From: JAHEKO01 sp965212505
Lineage (GTDB): Bacteria > Acidobacteriota > Thermoanaerobaculia > Multivoradales > JAHEKO01
Reading direction: 5' to 3'
Length of the DNA: 64,000 nt
NCBI GenBank assembly: GCA_965212505.1
Contig: OZ243123.1
Span: forward strand, 1,922,001 to 1,986,000
Shown here one piece after another: positions 7,750-15,556 of this stretch (within the stretch, counting starts at the first letter, position 1; every line of letters starts with the position of its first letter). The position numbers and the translations under genes are program-made. The notes below the pieces were generated by a model. The model did not search any database. It saw nothing but the letters and a program-made list of their open reading frames with translations, and was not told the DNA's origin.

Positions 7750-8730
7750 CTAGTCTCCGATCGGCGGCCGGTTGTTGACGATCTCGACCTTGCGCTTCTT
7801 CTTGCCGACGCCGGCGACGAGCTCAGCCTTAGTGAACAGGCCGTCGGAGACGTACCAGTTTCCGCGCACGCGATAGTTGCTGATGCCCATGCCGCCGCCT
7901 TCGACCTCGACGAGGAGCGCGGGCAGATCCGACGAGTGAGCCGAAACGGGGAGCTGGATGTAGACGTGCTGGCCATCGTCGAAGACAGTCTGTGGTCGCC
8001 AGGCCACCCTTCGGTCGCCTTTGATCGTGTAGTCGAAGTTGAGCTGGTCGACAGAGAGGGCGGATACGTCGACGGTCATGGCCGCCTGCCGGCGGGCCTC
8101 CTCTCGCTTTCGCCCCTGCTTTTCGGTCATCCAGTACTGGACCAGCTCCTGTGGGTAGTAGAAGCGGACATGGCGGTAGTACGCGCTGTCGTCGATCGCG
8201 GCATCGCTCTTCGGCGGGCTCACGAGGCTGAGGTGGTAGGTGCGGCGGGTCGTCGCGACGACGAGATTGGTCGAGAGGTCCCACGCCTTGGGCTTCACGA
8301 TCACATGTGGGGTCGGGTTGTCGAGGCTACCGCTCTCGAGCGGACTCGTGATCCAGCGCTCGGTGTCGCCGACAGCGACGCCGGTAACGATCTCGCCGGC
8401 TTGGAGTTCAACGTCGCAAGCACGTAGCGGAGAGCAGCGAACGGTGGGTTGGCTCTTGTTGAACGGATAGACGACGGCATCGCTTTGTCGGACGACGGTT
8501 GCCTCGCCGCTCTCACGGTAGCGCCTCATCGCTTCGCGGAGCTCGGCCGGCGAGAGCTGGTCAAGGCCCTCCGGCAGCTCCGCTCCGAGGGGCCAGACGA
8601 TCGGCCGTTCGCGTTCGGTGGCAGCGCGAGTGCCCGCGTGCACGGCGGGCTCGTCCCCGCTTCCGTAGGCCGCCGCTGGTCCTACGTGCGTAAGAACTAG
8701 AAAGACGACGAGCAGGGTGGTCATCTGCAT
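7750..8730 (-). CDS. trbG: TrbG/VirB9-type outer-channel protein
   Basis: The protein has 326 residues with a signal peptide (residues ~1-21, ending A-A-A-Y). The VirB9/TrbG domain shows V-V-Y-P-F-N-K-S-Q-P-T-V-R-C-S-P, E-L-Q-A-G-E-I-V-T-G-V-A-V-G-D and H-V-I-V-K-P; a second domain near the C-terminus contains L-N-F-D-Y-T-I-K-G and F-D-D-G-Q-H-V-Y-I-Q-L-P. It forms the outer-membrane core of the mating channel with TrbI. A strong GGAGG lies upstream of ATG 8730. It sits between trbF and trbI as in RP4- and Ti-type operons. Confidence 0.93.
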   Translation of the reverse strand: MQMTTLLVVFLVLTHVGPAAAYGSGDEPAVHAGTRAATERERPIVWPLGAELPEGLDQLSPAELREAMRRYRESGEATVVRQSDAVVYPFNKSQPTVRCSPLRACDVELQAGEIVTGVAVGDTERWITSPLESGSLDNPTPHVIVKPKAWDLSTNLVVATTRRTYHLSLVSPPKSDAAIDDSAYYRHVRFYYPQELVQYWMTEKQGRKREEARRQAAMTVDVSALSVDQLNFDYTIKGDRRVAWRPQTVFDDGQHVYIQLPVSAHSSDLPALLVEVEGGGMGISNYRVRGNWYVSDGLFTKAELVAGVGKKKRKVEIVNNRPPIGD

Positions 8731-8745
8731 GATTCCGCTACCTCC

Positions 8746-9420
8746 TTAGAGTGTGGGTGCCCAGCTGATCTCGGTGACGTAGAGACCAAGGGGGTTGAGC
8801 AGGAGCGCTTCGGTTGTCTTGGGCGGGTCCTCCTCGACGGTGAGTACCGCCTGCCAGACCCGCGTATCCACGTCGGCTCCTGCGACGGTACGCCGGGTCT
8901 CTGCCCACTGAAGCTGCCAGGTCTTCTCGCTGAGACGGAGGATGCTCTTTGGCGCGACGCTCACTCGCCATGTTCGAGCGACCTCGAACGGGTTATTCTC
9001 GCTAAAGTGGTCCTGCAGGAAGGCCACCGAGGGACCTCGGGCGTAGGCGTAGGCGCGGGTGAGGAGTTCTTTCTGTGCTGCGGTGTCACCGACGACGCTT
9101 CGCAGATCGTTGATCAGCATGCCGAGCTGGTAGCGGATCAGGCGCTCGTCGGTCTTGCGGAGGCGCTCCGCGGGCCCGAAGGCTACTGCCTGTCCGAGAC
9201 GATCGACCTCGACGACAAAGGGCGTGACGCGACTCTGCGTCGACTGCCAGGCCAGGGCGGCGGCCAGCACGGTGTTCGAGAGCAAGAGCGCCGAGGCCAC
9301 GATCTGCCAGTTCCGCTTACCTCGGGCCAGGCCGTGGAATCGGTCGTTCCATTCTCCGCGCGCGCGGAGGAACGCGGGATCGACCGTCTTCCCGGCCTCG
9401 ATGCGCCTCTGACTCTTCAT
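8746..9420 (-). CDS. trbF: TrbF/VirB8-type inner-membrane protein
   Basis: The protein has 224 residues. A cytoplasmic tail includes N-D-R-F-H-G-L-A-R-G-K-R-N-W, followed by one membrane segment at ~42-60 (I-V-A-S-A-L-L-L-S-N-T-V-L-A-A-A-L) and a periplasmic NTF2-like VirB8/TrbF domain (V-V-E-V-D-R-L-G-Q-A-V through W-Q-A-V-L-T-V-E-E). VirB8-type proteins nucleate channel assembly at the inner membrane. Its ATG overlaps the trbL stop (ATGA), which fixes the start. Confidence 0.92.
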   Translation of the reverse strand: MKSQRRIEAGKTVDPAFLRARGEWNDRFHGLARGKRNWQIVASALLLSNTVLAAALAWQSTQSRVTPFVVEVDRLGQAVAFGPAERLRKTDERLIRYQLGMLINDLRSVVGDTAAQKELLTRAYAYARGPSVAFLQDHFSENNPFEVARTWRVSVAPKSILRLSEKTWQLQWAETRRTVAGADVDTRVWQAVLTVEEDPPKTTEALLLNPLGLYVTEISWAPTL

Positions 9421-10226
9421 TCGGACCCGTACGCACGGTCGAGGTTGCCGGCCCGGTGGCTGATCATCGAGGCAGCGAGGTCGGGGATCTTCCAGATGAG
9501 GGCCGCGAAGATGAAGGAGGAGCCCATGATCTCGAAGAGCGGAATCGGATTCAGAAGCAGGAACTCGTCTTTGACCGTGTCGTACCAGGTATTGGTCATG
9601 GTGGTGAAGAGGCCGACGAGCAGGTAGATGACGAAGAGCTTGAGGCCGACTCGGAAGGCATAGATCAGGTAGCCCTCGGCGAAACCGACGGTCCAGCGAG
9701 AGCCACCGAAGCCGAGAAGAAGCACACCGCCGCCAAGGACGATGTAGCTTTCGACCAACGTCATGAGCATCTTCGCGACGATCACCATGAATGCCAGGAA
9801 GACGATCATCGGTGGACCGAGGAGCCAGGGCGGGATGAGGTCGGCCAGGAAGAAGTGAGCCGTCGTCTTGAGCATGGTCCACGCCACGGTGATTCCCTGG
9901 TTGAAGACCTCGCCCGGATCCAGCGTTCCGACCCCGGTCGCGACGCTACCGGCCATCGTGAAGCTGCGGATGATCATCGGCATCCAACTCGGCGCGAAAA
10001 GAAGGACGGTGTAGAAGAAGAACAGCGTCACGACTTTGCGCAGGAGATTGACGAGAACCGTCTCGTCGGCACGCGACGCCATCGCCCACCAGATGCCCGA
10101 CCAGGTGAGCTCGATCGTCGCCAGGAGTAGGAAGAGCTTCTGAGCCACGGGCATGAGGTTCAGGAGCCACTGCGCCGTGACGCTCTGGAACGCGAGATCG
10201 ATGTTGTTGATGATGTCGCTGGGCAT
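9417..10226 (-). CDS. trbL: TrbL/VirB6-type polytopic membrane protein
   Basis: The protein has 269 residues and about six membrane helices. It includes the TrbL signatures W-L-L-N-L-M-P-V-A-Q-K-L-F near the N-terminus and the central G-G-G-V-L-L-L-G-F-G-G-S-R-W-T segment. TrbL forms the inner-membrane part of the P-type mating pore. The protein lacks the long polar C-terminal tail seen in RP4-like TrbL and ends shortly after the last helix. It starts 2 nt after the entry-exclusion gene. Confidence 0.92.
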   Translation of the reverse strand: MPSDIINNIDLAFQSVTAQWLLNLMPVAQKLFLLLATIELTWSGIWWAMASRADETVLVNLLRKVVTLFFFYTVLLFAPSWMPMIIRSFTMAGSVATGVGTLDPGEVFNQGITVAWTMLKTTAHFFLADLIPPWLLGPPMIVFLAFMVIVAKMLMTLVESYIVLGGGVLLLGFGGSRWTVGFAEGYLIYAFRVGLKLFVIYLLVGLFTTMTNTWYDTVKDEFLLLNPIPLFEIMGSSFIFAALIWKIPDLAASMISHRAGNLDRAYGSE

Positions 10227-10228
10227 CG

Positions 10229-10621
10229 CTAGGGGTCGCTCTCGTCCTTCTCTTTGTCATCCGGTGGAGGCTCATCCAGGTTCTCCATGAGCGCTTCCGG
10301 AACGCCTGTCGATCCGCCGTCGTCGCCCGACTCGGGAAGCGGGCCACCGAAGGCCTTGTCCATCCCGTGGATGAAGCCGACCTTGAGGACGACGGCGCAG
10401 TTAGGAGGCGCCTGCGCGGCGTTCTCACGGCAGAACTCGACGGCCTTTTGCCAGGTCTGGCTGTCGTCTTCGGCCTCCGCCTGCCAGTACCGAGCGTCGT
10501 ACTCGGAGGACGGCGATTCGGCGCTCAAAGAGTCGATCGGTCCGCCCTTCGCACCACAGCCCGAGCACGAGCCGAGAAGGACGCTGGTGCAGATAGTCAA
10601 GAGAGTGATGGTGGTTCGCAT
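10229..10621 (-). CDS. TrbK/EexN-like entry-exclusion lipoprotein
   Basis: The protein has 130 residues from ATG 10621, preceded by a strong GGAGG. A lipoprotein signal peptide ends L-L-G-S-C (C at ~19). The mature part has the EexN-like arrangement of an aromatic/acidic start (A-R-Y-W-Q-A-E-A), then E-F-C-R-E-N and P-P-N-C-A-V-V, two cysteines about 13 residues apart, and a low-complexity acidic C-terminus. Its place between trbJ and trbL is that of trbK. Such proteins stop redundant transfer between cells that already carry the element. Family similarity is moderate. Confidence 0.7.
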   Translation of the reverse strand: MRTTITLLTICTSVLLGSCSGCGAKGGPIDSLSAESPSSEYDARYWQAEAEDDSQTWQKAVEFCRENAAQAPPNCAVVLKVGFIHGMDKAFGGPLPESGDDGGSTGVPEALMENLDEPPPDDKEKDESDP

Positions 10622-10650
10622 GGTTCTTCCTCCTTGCCTGGGTTGGTTCC

Positions 10651-11418
10651 CTAATTGGTACACCCGAAGCAAGGGAAAGGCCAGTCCGCGGGTACGCCGG
10701 TCGATCCGTTTTCACCGGTGTAGGGCGGGAAGGGTTGGTCGCCGTTCTCGAGCACCCAACGCTGTGTGGCCTCACGGTTGGCGTCGAGATTCAAGCGATA
10801 CCCCCAGTAGACGTTCTGCGCGTTGACGCTCGCCGCCAGGACCTGGTTGAGCTTGGCGACCTCCTGGCCGACGTGGGCCTGGAGCATGTTGGAGACGTTC
10901 AACGCTTCGAGGTTCCCCTCGGCTCCATCGGCCAGAGCTTGCAGCTCGGCGAGCTGCTCCTGGGTCGACAGGTAGTCGGCCGCCTGGGCGCTCACGGCAT
11001 CGAGGGTGGCAGCCAGCGTGTCGAGGGTTGTCGCTGTCCATTCGCCGAACACCTCCTCGTAGATCGGCTCTTCCATTGGAACGGCGCCGGCGAACACTTC
11101 GCGATAGACGGAGAACAGCTCTTCGAGCGAGTAGGCGAGGGCTTCACCTTGGCGGATCAGGTCGTCGATGTAGGCGAGCCAGTCGCGGAGGTCACGCCAG
11201 CTCGGATCGGCGATCCGCTCGAGGTTCCGGTACATCGTCTCGAGCTGCTCGATCTGATGCTGGATCTGCTCGAGCGCACGCGCGGCCTGCAGGATGTTCT
11301 CGCTGAGGTTGGCGACGTCGATCACGGCCCATTGGGCGGGAAGTGGGGAAGGGGCCACGAGCGCGAGCACGACGATTCCAGCGGCGAGGGCCTTGAGTGG
11401 TGTTCGATTCAGGAACAT
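10651..11418 (-). CDS. trbJ: TrbJ/VirB5-type conjugal transfer protein
   Basis: The protein has 255 residues with a signal peptide (~1-32, ending P-L-P-A-Q-W). A long helical body contains A-A-R-A-L-E-Q-I-Q-H-Q-I-E-Q-L-E-T-M-Y-R-N-L and N-V-S-N-M-L-Q-A-H-V-G-Q-E-V-A-K-L-N-Q, the TrbJ coiled-coil pattern, and the end carries a Cys pair (C-F-G-C). It is a minor pilus or periplasmic component. ATG 11418 is chosen because it overlaps the trbE stop by 10 nt; the in-frame upstream codons lie inside trbE. Confidence 0.9.
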   Translation of the reverse strand: MFLNRTPLKALAAGIVVLALVAPSPLPAQWAVIDVANLSENILQAARALEQIQHQIEQLETMYRNLERIADPSWRDLRDWLAYIDDLIRQGEALAYSLEELFSVYREVFAGAVPMEEPIYEEVFGEWTATTLDTLAATLDAVSAQAADYLSTQEQLAELQALADGAEGNLEALNVSNMLQAHVGQEVAKLNQVLAASVNAQNVYWGYRLNLDANREATQRWVLENGDQPFPPYTGENGSTGVPADWPFPCFGCTN

Positions 11419-13853
11419 GCTGCGATCTCCTCTTTTTTTGCGGGTAGCCGATCGGCCCAAGGCCCGAGATCACGCTCGGCGAGCCACACACGCGGCCAGG
11501 TCGCACCTTCGGTCGTGGACAGTTCGTTGATTCGCCGCAGGCTCTCTTTATCGGTTGCTCCGACGAACGAGAGAGCGACGGGTCCGAGAGTCAGGTCGAT
11601 GAGCCGCCGGCCGAGGGGAGAGGTGTAGTAGTACTCGCGTTTCGGCACGGCCGAAGCGACGATCTCGATCTCTCGCTCGTTCAGGCCGATCTCGCGGTAG
11701 AGAGCCGCGCCATGCTCGGCTGCCGCTTCGGGGTTGGGCAGCAGGATCTTCGTCGGACAGGACTCGTAGATGACGTAGCGCTTCTCGGAGCGGTGAATGT
11801 CGGCCAGACTCTGGGTGGCGAAGACGACGGCCGCGTTCTTCTTCCTCAGCTCTTTGAGCCAGGCCTGAATGCGGTCGGCGAAGAGGCCATGCATGAGGAA
11901 CGTCCAGGCCTCGTCGATCACGAGAAGCGTCGGACGACCGTCCAGCCGTTGCTCGATCCGGTGGAAGAGGTAGAGGAGGACCGGCACGACCACCTTCTCG
12001 CGGAGCTCCATGAGATGGCCCATCTCGAAGACCTGGAAGCCGTCGTCTACGAGTCCATCTTCCCCAGCGTCGAGAAGGGTGCCGAGGCCTCCCTTCAAGG
12101 TGTAGGGCCGCAGAGCTTCACGGAGCTCACCGTCCTGGAGACGGATCTCGAGGTCGGTGAGCGTAGGTTCTGGCCCGTCGGCTAGGAGTTCCAGCGCCCG
12201 CTGAATGGCCGCGCGGTGCCGAGGAGTGAAGGTGACCCCTTGGAGGTCGAGCAGGACCTCCAGCCAATCGGCCGCCCACGAGCGCTCGCGTCCGTCCGAG
12301 ATCCCGGCAAGTGGGCAGAAGCTCAGACTGTCGATCGCTTCCGCGGCGATCTCGTAGTGGTGGCCGCCGGCCGCTTTGACGAGCGGCATGGCCGAGCCCC
12401 CTTTGTCGAATACGTACACCTGGGCGTCCGGATAGCGAAACCACTGCGCCTGAATGAGGCCGAGCAGAGTGCTCTTGCCCGAGCCCGTTGGGCCGATCAC
12501 AAGCGTGTGTCCGACGTCGCTGACGTGGAGGTTGAGCCGGAACGGCGTCGAGCCGCTGGTCGCAGCCGAAAGGAGAGCCGGGCTTCCTTCCGGGAAGGCG
12601 GGGCATGGGTTGGTTGGAAGCCCGGACCAGACGCTCGTCGCGGGGAGAAGATCGGCCAGGTTCCGGGTGCTCGCGAGCGGGCGCCGGACGTTCGGGTATC
12701 CGTGGCCCGGAAGGCTCCCCAGGTAGGTCTCGATGGCGTTGACCTCCTCGAGCCGGGCACCGAAGCCGTGGTTCCGGAGCTCCTTCAAGGCGATCCGGAC
12801 GGCTTCGTCGAGATCGGAGCTCGCCTCGGCCATGAGAAGGACGGCCGGGGTGTAGTACCCGTAGCCCGCCTCGTTGGATGCGGCGTCCGCCATCGCGTGA
12901 TCTGCGTCCCGGGCCATGCGCATCGCATCCTTGTTCGGGAAGACGCGACGCCGGTGACTCGAAGGGCTCAGAACCTCGGCGACGAGCCCGGCCATACCGC
13001 GACGCTTCTGCCACCACTTCATCCGGTAGCGCCGGATGTGCCGGGCGGCCGCCTCCGCGTCGAGAGGCAGCCACCGGGTCGAGAATCGGTAAGGGACGGC
13101 GAGGCGATCGAGAAAAAAGAGCATGCCCGGTGAAGAGCTGGCCGGGAATCCCGTGATCCCGACGGGCGCGATCCGCAGCCGGCCGATACGTGGTGCGAAG
13201 CCACCACAGAAGTCCTGGTCTGCGAGCACGGCGTCGAGGTAGCACGGTGGGTCGGGTGGGGCGACGCGGTGATCCAGGCCCGTCGCGCAGAAATGAAGGT
13301 GCTGCAGCAGGCCGGCCGAGCCCAACCGTTCGAGCGCCAGCCGTGTCTCCAGGAGATCCTCGAAGTCGTCGAGCCGGCGCCCGAAGAGCTCGAGCTGTGC
13401 TGGCCAGTCGACGCCGCGCCGCTCGTCGCCCTCGATGAACCACCGTGTCGCACGGGAAGTCGCCTCGCGGGGCGGCATATAGGTGAGGAGCAGCCGGTAT
13501 CGAGTTTCATAATGCCGGCCTGCCGTCTCGTACTGCTGGCGGCGCTCCTGGTCGATGAGATCGGTCACCGGGTCGGGGAACGCTCCGGCCGGCGGATACT
13601 CCGCTGCGGGCGAGCGGACAGCATCGACCTGGAGCATCCAGTCACTCCCGAGAGGGAGGAGCGCGGCGTTGAGATGCCGGGTGAGGGTGACGAGCTCCGC
13701 TGGTGTTGCCGAGTCGACGTCGGGTCCGCGATAGCTCCAGCCCGCGAGGAAGCTCCCGTCCTTGTTGACGACCACGCCGGGTGCCACCAAAGCTCCCCAG
13801 GGTAGGAGATCGGCCAGTCCCTTCGGCTTCCGCCTGTGCTCACGGAGCAGCAT
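11409..13853 (-). CDS. trbE: TrbE/VirB4-type conjugation ATPase
   Basis: The protein has 814 residues. The N-terminal CagE/TrbE domain (~1-400) is followed by a RecA-like motor with Walker A I-G-P-T-G-S-G-K-S-T-L-L-G-L at ~460-473 and Walker B P-T-L-L-V-I-D-E-A-W-T-F-L, plus the conserved F-A-T-Q-S-L-A-D-I. It powers pilus biogenesis and substrate transfer. It starts 2 nt after trbD and is the largest gene of the mating operon. Confidence 0.95.
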   Translation of the reverse strand: MLLREHRRKPKGLADLLPWGALVAPGVVVNKDGSFLAGWSYRGPDVDSATPAELVTLTRHLNAALLPLGSDWMLQVDAVRSPAAEYPPAGAFPDPVTDLIDQERRQQYETAGRHYETRYRLLLTYMPPREATSRATRWFIEGDERRGVDWPAQLELFGRRLDDFEDLLETRLALERLGSAGLLQHLHFCATGLDHRVAPPDPPCYLDAVLADQDFCGGFAPRIGRLRIAPVGITGFPASSSPGMLFFLDRLAVPYRFSTRWLPLDAEAAARHIRRYRMKWWQKRRGMAGLVAEVLSPSSHRRRVFPNKDAMRMARDADHAMADAASNEAGYGYYTPAVLLMAEASSDLDEAVRIALKELRNHGFGARLEEVNAIETYLGSLPGHGYPNVRRPLASTRNLADLLPATSVWSGLPTNPCPAFPEGSPALLSAATSGSTPFRLNLHVSDVGHTLVIGPTGSGKSTLLGLIQAQWFRYPDAQVYVFDKGGSAMPLVKAAGGHHYEIAAEAIDSLSFCPLAGISDGRERSWAADWLEVLLDLQGVTFTPRHRAAIQRALELLADGPEPTLTDLEIRLQDGELREALRPYTLKGGLGTLLDAGEDGLVDDGFQVFEMGHLMELREKVVVPVLLYLFHRIEQRLDGRPTLLVIDEAWTFLMHGLFADRIQAWLKELRKKNAAVVFATQSLADIHRSEKRYVIYESCPTKILLPNPEAAAEHGAALYREIGLNEREIEIVASAVPKREYYYTSPLGRRLIDLTLGPVALSFVGATDKESLRRINELSTTEGATWPRVWLAERDLGPWADRLPAKKEEIAACS

Positions 13854-13855
13854 CG

Positions 13856-14182
13856 CTACCGTGGGGCCGTGTTGAAGGCGTGAACCGGAGCCAGCGGCGC
13901 GTCGAACCGAGCCTGCGCCGGGTAGAACGGTTGATACACGACGTGCCGCGCGTAGACGCGCCAGATCTGCGGATCGAAGCGCGCCGCGAGGACGAGGCCA
14001 GAATGCCCGATCGTTCCGAGGGCAAGAGCGAGCACGAACGTGAGCGGGTGCGGACCCACACCCAGGACGAGCACCACGATGAGGATCACGTTGATCAGCA
14101 CCAGCTCCCGCTCGGCGCCGCCCAGGAGAATCGGGCGGACGAGCGACGGATGGAGCGGGGTCGTCAAGTCGCCATGCCTCAA
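13856..14182 (-). CDS. trbD: TrbD/VirB3-type inner-membrane protein
   Basis: The protein has 108 residues from a TTG start at 14182 that overlaps the trbC stop. The typical TrbD opening L-T-T-P-L-H-P-S-L-V-R-P-I-L-L-G-G-A-E-R is followed by two membrane helices (V-L-I-N-V-I-L-I-V-V-L-V-L-G-V and L-T-F-V-L-A-L-A-L-G-T-I-G) and a short cytoplasmic tail. It partners TrbE/VirB4. The non-ATG start and its small size make it easy to miss; the long frame running upstream through trbC is not coding. Confidence 0.85.
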   Translation of the reverse strand: MRHGDLTTPLHPSLVRPILLGGAERELVLINVILIVVLVLGVGPHPLTFVLALALGTIGHSGLVLAARFDPQIWRVYARHVVYQPFYPAQARFDAPLAPVHAFNTAPR

Positions 14183-14499
14183 AACACCGCTCCGTCGAAT
14201 CCCAGGGCGGCGAGGAAGGTCACCGCGGCGAGAGCGATCGCTCCGCCGAAGACAATCTGCGAGACCTTGCGGCCGCCGGTACCGTGCTCGGTGAAGGCCC
14301 AGGCGAGACCGGCGACCACGATCGCCGCGATCACGAGCAGGCGGGCCACGGTGCCGGTGAGGTTGTCGATCAGCGCTTGGAGCCCCTCGTCCCACGGCAT
14401 CGCGGGCCCGGAGACGGCGGCCTCGGCGGCGGTGGCGAAGAAGGCCGTGAAAACCAGCATGCAGACAACGGAACATGTGCTTCGGAGATGGGGCGTCAT
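14179..14499 (-). CDS. trbC: TrbC/VirB2-type conjugative pilin
   Basis: The protein has 106 residues with a signal peptide (~1-28, ending A-E-A-A-V) and the two hydrophobic helices of a VirB2/TrbC pilin: I-D-N-L-T-G-T-V-A-R-L-L-V-I-A-A-I-V-V-A-G and V-S-Q-I-V-F-G-G-A-I-A-L-A-A-V. It would be trimmed, and possibly cyclised, by the TraF peptidase encoded at 17614-18186. It overlaps trbB by 4 nt (ATGA). Confidence 0.92.
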   Translation of the reverse strand: MTPHLRSTCSVVCMLVFTAFFATAAEAAVSGPAMPWDEGLQALIDNLTGTVARLLVIAAIVVAGLAWAFTEHGTGGRKVSQIVFGGAIALAAVTFLAALGFDGAVF

Positions 14500-15503
14500 C
14501 GGTCTTCCTCCTTGATGGGTGGTTCTGCGATCGTCTCGATCAGGAACTCGTCCTGGGCACCCAGCCCGTGAACGGAAACCAGCTCATGCACCCGGCGACG
14601 GCTGCCAGCGCGTTCCATATGCGCCACCAGATCGACGGTCGATGCCACGAGCCGGGCCTGGGTCGGAACACCGGCCTCCTGGGCGAGCTGGTTGAGACGA
14701 TCGAGAGCGTCCTCGGCGCTGTTGGCATGGACCGTCGCGCACCCACCGGGATTGCCCGTGTTCCAAGCCTTGAGAAGATCGAGCGCTTCCGCACCGCGAA
14801 CCTCACCGATCACGACTCGATCGGGGCGCAGGCGGATCGCCGCCCGCACGAGATCTCGGAGGGTGATCTCCTCGGTCGTGTGCAAGGTGACGTGGTTCGC
14901 CGACTGGCAGCGCAGTTCGTAGGTGTCCTCGATAAGCACCAGACGCTCGGTCCGCGGCGCGAGCCACTCCATCTCACGGAGGAGAGCGTTGGTGAAGGTT
15001 GTCTTGCCACTTCCGGGGCCGCCGGAGACCAGAATGTTCTGGCGGTCGACGATCGCCCCGCGAAGGATGTCCGCCTGGTCCGACGACAGGATTCGATCTG
15101 CCACGTAGTCATCGAAGGTGAAGACCTGTGCCGCTCGCTTCCGGATGGCAAAGACCGGGGAGGGAACCAGCGGCGGCAGCAGGCCTTCAATGCGGCTTCC
15201 ATCGAGTGGTAGCTCGGCCTCGAGAATCGGGTGGCGATCGTTGACGATGCGATCCAGGAGTCCAGCGACGGTCGAGAGCAGACTCTCGGCTTGGGGCGCC
15301 GACATTTCGGCACCGGCACGGACGAGACCGCGGGAGCGCGAGTCAACCCACAGCTGACCGTCGGCGTTGCGCATGACCTCGGTCACGTCGTCGTCGGAAA
15401 GCGCTTGGACGACGACGTCGCCCAGTTCGCGTAGCAACGAGCGCCGGTGGCGGTCGTCGGTTTCAACCGCTCCGAGGCTGGCCGCTGTGCCCGAGTACCA
15501 CAT
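14496..15503 (-). CDS. trbB: TrbB/VirB11-type secretion ATPase
   Basis: The protein has 335 residues. An N-terminal domain (L-L-R-E-L-G-D-V-V, L-W-V-D) is followed by the hexameric ATPase core with Walker A S-G-G-P-G-S-G-K-T-T-F at ~169-179, the Asp-box V-L-I-E-D-T-Y-E-L and the His-box H-A-N-S-A-E-D-A-L. It heads the trb operon. ATG 15503 lies only about 10 nt from the -10 element at 15513-15518 with no Shine-Dalgarno sequence between, so the mRNA is probably leaderless or nearly so. An operator-like box covers the start codon. Confidence 0.94.
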   Translation of the reverse strand: MWYSGTAASLGAVETDDRHRRSLLRELGDVVVQALSDDDVTEVMRNADGQLWVDSRSRGLVRAGAEMSAPQAESLLSTVAGLLDRIVNDRHPILEAELPLDGSRIEGLLPPLVPSPVFAIRKRAAQVFTFDDYVADRILSSDQADILRGAIVDRQNILVSGGPGSGKTTFTNALLREMEWLAPRTERLVLIEDTYELRCQSANHVTLHTTEEITLRDLVRAAIRLRPDRVVIGEVRGAEALDLLKAWNTGNPGGCATVHANSAEDALDRLNQLAQEAGVPTQARLVASTVDLVAHMERAGSRRRVHELVSVHGLGAQDEFLIETIAEPPIKEEDR

Positions 15504-15513
15504 TAGTAGGAGA
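15496..15513. promoter_or_regulatory. CopY/BlaI-like operator, copy 2, over the trbB start
   Basis: The site reads TACCAC-atta-GTAGGAGA, matching the box upstream of the BlaI/CopY-type gene (1895-1912) at every position outside the 4-nt spacer. It covers the trbB ATG (15501-15503) and touches the -10 element, so a bound repressor would block initiation of the whole mating operon. Confidence 0.55.
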
Positions 15514-15540
15514 TAGTACTACGGACGTGCGATTTGTCAA
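15513..15540 (-). promoter_or_regulatory. Sigma-70-type promoter of the trb operon
   Basis: On the minus strand a consensus -35 TTGACA (plus 15535-15540) is followed after 16 nt by TACTAT (plus 15513-15518), which keeps the key T, A and final T of the -10. The predicted start is within a few nt of the trbB ATG. It lies in the 53-bp gap between traG and trbB and abuts the operator at 15496-15513. Confidence 0.6.
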
Positions 15541-15556
15541 GGTGAGCTGGCCGAGG

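Noticed and set aside
12127..13443. Long antisense-frame ORF (438 codons) inside trbE
   Set aside because: It is Arg/Pro/Ala-rich and lies fully within trbE in another frame of the same strand; a GC-rich shadow.
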